NCBI RefSeq assembly: GCF_003589595.1
Contig: NW_020653397.1
Location: 399,185 to 463,184, forward strand
Length of the DNA: 64,000 bases
From: Hyposmocoma kahamanoa
Lineage: Eukaryota > Arthropoda > Insecta > Lepidoptera > Cosmopterigidae
Direction of reading: 5' to 3'
Shown: one piece after another, positions 59,201-64,000 of the stretch
Numbering within the stretch: position 1 is the stretch's first letter
Layout of the letters: each line of letters begins with the position of its first letter
Translations under genes and position numbers: made by a program
Notes under the pieces: generated by a model
Told to the model about the DNA's origin: nothing
What the model saw: the letters and a program-made list of their open reading frames with translations, nothing else
The model's database searches: none

Positions 59201-61233
59201 AATAGACGTAGAGACACGTAATAATTTTAACTATCGAAAGGCAAGCCTTGAATAGCAAAGGTCGATGTCAAATTAACATATTCTGACGAGTTCCAACGCA
59301 AGGTTCTACCGTTGAATTATTCTCGTTCATTTATGAGGACGTTGTGATCATTCATCTTGTTACGCGGCGTATTGTTTACTTGAATATGAAGGATTTCTTG
59401 TTCCTAGTTGTTTTACAACTAACACATTTTATTATTTTTGATAAAATTCTAAGATCTTTGAGCCCGATCCACATTTCTTTCGTTTTGGCTTAGTAGAAAG
59501 AGAGGAATCATTGGCGGTGTTCTTCCCGAACAATTCAACCTGAATATTGAGAACAGATGACTCTAGGCGAACATGTGGCATTATCCCTTCACTTTCACAA
59601 GACGAGTTAAAAACAAACGTGGACATTTAAAAAATTTAAAGAGCTGATCGCGTGTCTTTTCTCGCGTCTTTTAAAATGCATCTTGCAACATCTATAGACC
59701 AAATTCTCCAAAGAGCAGACGACTATGTTCCGTAGGGTATAAAAATACATAGACCGCACGGGTTTTCATTATCTTACTATGATTTCTCTACACCATCTCT
59801 TTCCTTATGTTTTAAAAACGGGTTTTGTATAGTTTTCAGTTGCTTTCCGAAAGATGCCGTGTGTTCGTCGTCTCAATTTGTTCAGTATTATAACTAGCCT
59901 TCATCGGTACAATTTATTACGAATGCTTATATAACCGCATTCAGTTAGATGCGCGTAATGTTCTCATTTTAAGTTAATAGGATTTTTAGAACTACCACTC
60001 CATTTTTTCGTTACACACTCATTGTACTATTTATATAAACGTAGCCGTTTCGAATTGCAGTCCCGTCGTACATAGCGTACGACCTCTGGAGACATAACTC
60101 GAGCTAGTCGTCTGCATTGTTTTGCCTCTGATGAAAGGAAAAGTTAAATAAAGAAACTTGATTTTAAATGATTCGCAACTTGAACCACTTTGTTTTAATG
60201 TAATAAGTAGAAGGCCTGGAAAAGTAAGATTATGTGAAAAGCTAACATTGTTGGAGAAATTTTATGTACTTCTTATTACTTTGTGCTATTGTTAAATAAA
60301 GATTACCTTACACTAAAATTCATTTTAGTTAAACTTTTATAAGTAGGCTTTATACTTAATCACGAACCATTATATCACGAACTAGTAAAGTTTTCTTCCA
60401 CCGACATGCCTGCCATTTTTGTACCTTATTTCTTTCCACTTTGTCCTCCTGCCACAAAGATCCGATCGCATCGAAAGGTGTAGCGCAAGCTTCAATATTC
60501 GAACTTTATTTTCACAGTCATACTCGTAATCGTAACATGTTCGTACTTCGCCTAAAACACTAGTGCTCGACATTATCAGCACATTTGTCTCGGGAACATA
60601 ACCATCCCAGCTTCCATCATCTGTAAAAACTATGAACTGGAGCACTATCTCTTGGCACAGCACTTTCACCATCACTGTTAATGCGTTTGGGAGTTTTGGG
60701 ATTGTGACTTGGTTTTCTCCAGGTTTAGTGGCAACTTGATCATCAAGGTTTCCTGTTAGATTTGTTTCTGTCATGGTCGTCTCTAGTTTTTAGGGTTTGA
60801 AAGAACTGAGAGTAAAATTGGGGGAATTTGTTATTACCTATTTGAGGCCTTCGACTTTCCTAGTAATATCTAAAAATAGGTATAAAGCTTTTTTGCGTTG
60901 TTACAGTCAATATCATTCATGATATCGGTAAGATATCTCTCGCATCATGCTTGGGATACTTAAGATATCATATTATTCAATTTTAAATTAAATGCCACTG
61001 AGCTTACAACGAAAATTTCAACAATAAAGTCACAATCTCAAATTCTTCCAGCCTTGAACAAGCCATAATCCCCTGTCTTCTTGCAGCGGTGGAGCCGACA
61101 TACCACTTCAAAGTGCTGGTGCCCTCGATGGTGGCGGGCGCCATCATCGGCAAGGGCGGCGAGACTATCGCGCAGTTGCAGAAGGACACCGGCGCTAGGG
61201 TCAAGATGTCCAAGAGCCACGACTTCTATCCTG
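38124..61233 (+). CDS. ps: Pasilla/NOVA-type KH-domain RNA-binding protein, 5' part (3' end outside window)
   Basis: Visible exons are 38124-38241, 38736-38798 and 61087-61233, all joined in phase 1 with consensus GT-AG ends. Exon 1 encodes [13 protein letters not shown] and the SRKRPLDGD...VKRSHF segment, matching the basic nuclear-localisation-like N terminus of NOVA proteins (DSRKRPLE). Exon 3 encodes the first KH domain: [20 protein letters not shown], the GxxG loop GKGG, then [20 protein letters not shown], nearly identical to NOVA KH1. NOVA/pasilla proteins bind YCAY clusters in pre-mRNA and control alternative splicing. The start ATG has a good context (AACATGG). KH2 and KH3 must lie to the right of the window. 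A 22.3-kb intron separates exons 2 and 3. Confidence 0.9.
38736..38798 (+). CDS. ps: pasilla exon 2, possible 63-nt cassette exon
   Basis: Acceptor GTTGTTTTTTAG and donor GTGAGT bound exactly 63 nt in phase 1-1. It encodes [20 protein letters not shown] plus F. Because length is a multiple of three and exon 1 can splice directly to exon 3 in the same phase, it may be skipped or included without a frameshift. Confidence 0.75.
43267..43332. repeat. Perfect 31-bp hairpin with 4-nt loop
   Basis: Arms 43267-43297 and 43302-43332 are exact reverse complements around TCCT, each including a run of ten A or T. It lies 20 bp upstream of the inverted-repeat element at 43352-43776. Confidence 0.95.
43352..43776. 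mobile_element. Inverted-repeat element, GGACC/GAAACG family
   Basis: About 60-bp arms (TTTTTCCGG, TTAATCGCGTATATTTG, AAACAAACCGACGTTTC on the left, mirrored on the right) enclose about 300 bp. The left arm ends with GGACC-CTTTACA-GGTCC and CTGATGA; the right begins GGGACCTGTGAAACG. Related to 3324-3466 and to a single arm at 33496-33540. Confidence 0.8.
43888..43897. other. Assembly gap (10 N)
   Basis: Ten N characters, probably a scaffold join of nominal length; real gap size unknown. Confidence 1.
44900..45185 (-). repeat. Dispersed SINE-like repeat (GCCGCCAAGCAGTAA family)
   Basis: Reverse-orientation copy with GCGCCTGGTGGTAAG, TACTGCTTGGCGGC and GTGGCAGTACTTC in the expected order. Confidence 0.75.
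50026..50124 (+). CDS. Candidate unannotated exon in pasilla intron 2
   Basis: Acceptor-like CCTTTGTCTAG precedes a GC-rich segment. Read in the phase left by pasilla exon 1 or 2, it gives [20 protein letters not shown] followed by [13 protein letters not shown]. If the GT at 50125 (CTCG|GTTGAC, a weak donor) is used, it is 99 nt, phase 1-1. If not, TGA at 50127 would end a truncated protein lacking KH domains. A second frame is also open over the same bases ([11 protein letters not shown]), so coding is not proven. Confidence 0.35.
51480..51760 (+). repeat. Dispersed SINE-like repeat (GCCGCCAAGCAGTAA family)
   Basis: Plus-strand copy from GGGAAGTACTGCCAC through GCATTCCGGTTTTGAAGG to an A-rich end at 51747-51756. 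Confidence 0.75.
53110..53310 (+). mobile_element. RTE LINE 3' tail fragment, degenerate
   Basis: GCGAAAGGAAATATCGTGATG, CCTGCATG, CGTGTGATATCCTCAACCC, CATTGGGCCAACGTGGCGG follow the RTE 3'-end order. Confidence 0.6.
54111..54306. mobile_element. MITE, GGAGTCACCAC family
   Basis: AAGGAGTCACCACACTTATT on the left; CCGCGTTAATGAGCGTAGTT then ACTCC on the right. Internal CAAGCCGAATCCGCG matches the family arms. Confidence 0.7.
54388..55213. mobile_element. GC-rich inserted segment of unknown type
   Basis: About 820 bp of markedly GC-rich sequence in an AT-rich intron. It is flanked by near-identical 16-mers ACAATTATTGTATCAG (54372-54387) and ACAATTACTGTATCAA (55214-55229), 14 of 16 matching, which resemble a target-site duplication. 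Starts with a hairpin (GCCCTTCC...GGAAAGGGC). Frames are open here only because of composition. It may be a retroelement untranslated region, most likely on the minus strand; I do not recognise the family with certainty. Confidence 0.5.
56650..56850 (-). mobile_element. tRNA-headed SINE, minus orientation
   Basis: Reverse complement contains GCGGCCGAACGGTTACC (A-box side), TGGTTCGATTCC (B box), GGGAGAAATATTTGTAAG and ATTTGTGGTTGTCCATGTG, as in 15660-15815. Confidence 0.8.
57359..57870 (-). pseudogene. LINE RNase H / CCHC-like C-terminal fragment
   Basis: On the minus strand, [19 protein letters not shown] (RNase H end) is followed by [20 protein letters not shown] and [18 protein letters not shown], the typical C-terminal domain of I/Jockey-group LINEs in Lepidoptera. 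A frame break separates the two parts. Confidence 0.75.
57979..58617 (+). pseudogene. Jockey-type LINE reverse-transcriptase C-terminal fragment
   Basis: Across three frames: [69 protein letters not shown], then [18 protein letters not shown] and LKRGHVLDL-like end. The order is that of Jockey RT thumb and tail. At least two frameshifts. Confidence 0.8.
60382..60774 (-). CDS. Hypothetical 130-codon ORF inside pasilla intron 2
   Basis: ATG at 60772-60774 has a good context (GACCATGA) and the frame runs 130 codons to TAG. The product starts [20 protein letters not shown], is mixed in composition, includes a stretch [20 protein letters not shown] and a basic end ([20 protein letters not shown]), and has no signal peptide, TM helix or domain I can name. 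It has no intron and sits antisense in a large intron. It could be a nested gene, a retrocopy or part of a transposon. Nothing in the neighbourhood identifies it, and I saw no minus-strand AATAAA within about 130 bases of the stop. Confidence 0.4.
   Translation of the reverse strand: MTETNLTGNLDDQVATKPGENQVTIPKLPNALTVMVKVLCQEIVLQFIVFTDDGSWDGYVPETNVLIMSSTSVLGEVRTCYDYEYDCENKVRILKLALHLSMRSDLCGRRTKWKEIRYKNGRHVGGRKLY
61087..61233 (+). CDS. ps: pasilla exon 3, KH1 domain
   Basis: Acceptor TTCTTGCAG, donor GTGAGT. Carries the first two-thirds of KH1 with the intact GKGG loop. Phase 1 in and out. Confidence 0.95.
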
Positions 61234-61364
61234 GTGAGTACACATTGTTGAATTTTGGCAAGATCAAAGTAGATGTGATACGAGTATATGTAATGTGTAT
61301 ATTTCTAATCCAATAGAAATCAGTATCTATAAATTTTCATGACGACATAATCTCAGTACAGAGT

Positions 61365-61830
61365 ACTAAAAAAACCGACCTCAAAAGTACGTGGAATTAC
61401 ATATAATTAGCATGTTTTATTGAAATCGGTTACCGGAAAGTGCGCAAACCCGGATTCATCCCCTAGTTCGCCACTATACGGGACTTGATGCAGGAGATAA
61501 TAAAAATCGGTTCTCGCTACTCAGAGTATATTGAGACAGAAAAAACGCCTTAAATTGGAGAATAGCAAAATCAACCATCAAAATAATTGCTACTTATAAT
61601 AAAATTTAGGCACTATTTGTAAAAATGAATCTTCATGCATGAACAGCCACCCTTAGAGTGGATGATTTTCTTCAAAATTAAATGGGACCACTATGGAGGT
61701 ACACTCTTTCCAACAAAAAAAGAATCATCAAAATTGGTTCACAAACGGCGGAGTTGTCGTGTAACATACATACAAAAAAAGACATATAGTCGAATTTAGA
61801 ACCTCCTCCTTTTTTTGAAGTCGGTTAAAA
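61365..61830 (-). repeat. Dispersed repeat, GACTTCAAAAAAGGAGG family, split by an insertion
   Basis: Both halves of the family are present, but about 160 bases (roughly 61482-61640) sit between the TCATCCCCTAGTTCGCCAC and AAATGGGACCAC landmarks. Confidence 0.65.
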
Positions 61831-62128
61831 ATAACTTTGTATATCTCGAATTTGTACTCTAAGATATACAGTTGAGTACCCACTTAAAATCAATTCACGT
61901 TAATATAATTTTATTTCTGAGCATAAAAAATAGCGGAACCTTCCCTCCAATATCCGGTGTATTCATAAAAAAAATGTAATATCGCGTCAGCGTATTAGCG
62001 GGAACATTTTCTCTCCCTCTTTCTGACAAAATTAAAAAATAAGTATATATTTATTTACACATAAATAAAATGGATAAGCATTTTTGTCTTGACCACGCCT
62101 TCGACGAATGGATGGTGATATTAATTGT

Positions 62129-62242
62129 TTAGTTACGCTTAATCTCATCTGTTACGGGCTGAGAGTTTAGTTCATCCATTAACAAACCAAATGGAATTGA
62201 GAGATCCGCACAAATCTCTTTGATATAATCAGCGCTCGTTTG
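62129..62242 (-). CDS. Candidate minus-strand terminal exon in pasilla intron 3
   Basis: On the minus strand, GTTTATTTGCACAG is a good acceptor. It is followed by 37 codons in phase 0 (QTSADYIKEICADLSIPFGL..., ending TDEIKRN) and TAA. A minus-strand AATAAA lies about 75 bases past the stop (62050-62055). No upstream partner exon is recognised, so this may be a nested gene's last exon or chance. Confidence 0.35.
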   Translation of the reverse strand, partial: QTSADYIKEICADLSIPFGLLMDELNSQPVTDEIKRN

Positions 62243-62512
62243 CTGTGCAAATAAACAGGTGAAGGCGTATACAAATAGGCGGAGTTGTGTATGAATAAAG
62301 TACAGTATCAACCCATATACCTCTCGCTGTTGAGAATGCTATGCACCGTCTTCTGCAGACTATTGTAGGTTTGATCTCGTTGTTTTCCTTCACCATGAAG
62401 ATTGGAAAAGATTCAGTGCTGCCGACCAACAATGGCATTACCCACTGGGAGCCCTAATCTTCTGCAGACAAGGGTTTTTCCAACTACACCCTCCTCCTCG
62501 CGTCGTATGCCT

Positions 62513-62710
62513 ATTACGGAGGATCGTGACTCCCCCGCGGAGACGACGCTGTGCCATCTGTGGCGGTCTTTGGCGTAGTGGAACGCATCATGGAGACCGA
62601 TGCCGAGAGCCGTACAAACTTGGTCGGACCATTTTGTGGGACAGCGACCCATGGGAAAGAGCCCGCTAGTCTCATCTTGGTATTATGCGCGATGTTAGGT
62701 CCTTCCATAC
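62513..62710 (-). pseudogene. LINE ORF C-terminal fragment
   Basis: The frames read MGRCPTKWSDQVCTALGIGL, HYAKDRHRWHSVVSA and GSHDPP, matching the common LINE tail of the form GRPxxRWxDQI...AxDRxxWR...HDP. Frame breaks present. Confidence 0.7.
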
Positions 62711-62744
62711 TCTCTGTAGTTGGACCATAGCACCTTCCTATTCC

Positions 62745-62945
62745 TATTCCGTTTAGAAGGATAAGGTTGCTGGAGAAATTACAGACACGTGGGACTTGTC
62801 AACTTACAACTTATGCCTCAGAGTGACGGACGCAGTGGCGGTGCCTATAAGATCTTTGCTATTTAAAGCTCTGAATAGCACTGCAATTTTTATGGATAGG
62901 CGTGTCGCTTTCACCAGGCGCACGACTTGTCGATGACGAAAAGAA
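62745..62945 (+). repeat. Dispersed SINE-like repeat (GCCGCCAAGCAGTAA family), 3' part
   Basis: Only the 3' half is present: GTGGGACTTGTCAACTTA, AAAGCTCTGAATAGCACTGC, ACCAGGCGCACGACTTGTC. Confidence 0.7.
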
Positions 62946-63504
62946 CACCATGGCTTAAATTTACGAATGAAATAATGGATTTTCTAGAACACACTTAATA
63001 AGAGCGATTCACGTACGGGGTACGGAACGGCACGAGCCGTTCACGCAATTAACGCTGCCTTTGAGAATCAACACTGCGACATACAGACTAATGAAGCTCA
63101 CTAAGCGCTTTGATCTCTGTTTGAATTGAAAACACACGTCGAAGGTTTGAAATCACACTTTATATATTGTAGCAATATACAAACCTTCCGTTCAACTACA
63201 AATTGCAACCTCAATAATAAAGTAACGACATGACAAATAATAATGTAACATTTTGGAACACTGACAAAATAGATTTGAATAAATAATGAAAGCAGCTCCA
63301 ACCAAATATGACAAATATACTCGTTTTATTTAGTACTACGTTGTTTAAAGCAAAATGTATTTTTCAGTTATTCGAATTTCCTTTTCGAAGTTTCTCGCTT
63401 TATTATGGAGGGTGCGAAAGGTAGTTAGTTAAGCAAAAATAACTTAAATGCATGACCGCGTGTTTCATATACACATATTGTATTTTTTTTTAATGATTTT
63501 TTCT

Positions 63505-63600
63505 TGGGTCAAGTTAGCTCAGGGTCGGGATGCGTGGAGGGATCAGGGGGAGGTATTTGCCCAGCAGTGGGATACATCAGGCTAATTGGAATTGGATTTT
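63505..63600 (+). mobile_element. RTE LINE 3' end
   Basis: GCTCAGGGTCGGGATGCGTG and TTTGCCCAGCAGTGGGATAC encode and follow the RTE C-terminal DRDAWR...FAQQWD signature. Confidence 0.65.
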
Positions 63601-64000
63601 TTTAACGAACTGGAGTAAATTTAATGGACTGGTATCCTAATATTTATTCAAATAACGCATACAATTGCAGGTAATTTTCGTAATCCGAAGTAAACAGATA
63701 GTGCGTGTACGCTGAACAGTTGTGTAAAGGCGCCGTTGCCTTGACACAAGTGATGTAAACTTGCCTCTGCCTGCGCCGGCGCGCGTTTTGTTACGGTAAT
63801 AAAATCAGTTCGACGCATAACACACTCTAACTCATTATATCTACACAATTGTACAGTAGTTTGCTATATCTTACTGTACCTCTATAATTTACAACGCTAA
63901 GTTTGTGCTAGTCGTTTGTATTATAGTTATTTATGTCTTATTTGGTTTCCTGGCACTAATAATCGTAACTCAACAACTTTAAACATATTATTATAAACTA

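Larger units (their letters stand above)
38799..61086 (+). other. pasilla intron 2 (22.3 kb)
   Basis: Mostly AT-rich and non-coding. From 38799 to about 39100 and from 39480 to 39680 the sequence is GC-richer. Between 39700 and 43260, 45200 and 49980, 55210 and 56180, and 58700 and 60380 I see nothing identifiable. Transposon relics and repeats listed separately fill much of the rest. Confidence 0.7.
61234..64000. other. Start of pasilla intron 3, no further pasilla exon seen
   Basis: Holds a split dispersed repeat (61365-61830), a possible antisense exon (62129-62242), a LINE fragment (62513-62710), a SINE-like repeat (62745-62945) and an RTE tail (63505-63600). No segment resembling the end of KH1 is present, so the next exon is beyond the window. 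Confidence 0.7.

Noticed and set aside
1..64000. CRISPR arrays, operons, Shine-Dalgarno sites
   Set aside because: The window is clearly eukaryotic nuclear DNA with spliced genes; no regularly spaced direct repeats of CRISPR type were seen.

Overview
The window is eukaryotic, AT-rich, intron-containing DNA from an insect. I judge it to be a moth or butterfly: the conserved proteins look arthropod, and the dispersed repeats (tRNA-headed SINEs, BovB-like RTE tails, CR1- and Jockey-type LINEs, many short foldback elements) are of the kinds I associate with lepidopteran genomes. The species assignment is inference. There is one 10-N assembly gap at 43888-43897.

Layout. (1) 1-1818, plus strand: two C2H2 zinc-finger coding exons, the first running off the left edge. 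(2) 1819-8125: non-coding, repeat-rich, with a partly duplicated block and several MITEs. (3) 8126-10759, minus strand: a complete five-exon TMEM179 homologue (230 aa). (4) 12741-31882, plus strand: a complete seven-exon YIF1 homologue (347 aa), a Golgi/ER-to-Golgi trafficking membrane protein, head-to-head with TMEM179. Its fifth intron (9.5 kb) holds a decayed Jockey/I-type LINE that was itself interrupted by a younger CR1-type LINE with an intact reverse-transcriptase ORF. (5) 31883-38123: intergenic, dominated by DNA-transposon derivatives, including a 1.2-kb hAT relic with a perfect 8-bp target duplication and a tRNA-like element inside 43-bp inverted repeats. (6) 38124 to beyond 61233, plus strand: the 5' part of a pasilla/NOVA-type KH-domain splicing regulator. 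Exon 1, an in-frame 63-nt exon 2 and a KH1 exon are visible, separated by a 22.3-kb intron; the rest lies past the right edge.

The three conserved genes are housekeeping or neural and have no obvious joint function. Most remaining sequence is transposon-derived. The observations most worth following are possible uncharacterised exons inside the pasilla introns (50026-50124 plus; 62129-62242 minus; a 130-codon ORF at 60382-60774 minus), the nested LINE pair that creates an artificial in-frame fusion ORF, and the inverted-repeat element carrying a tRNA-like promoter.
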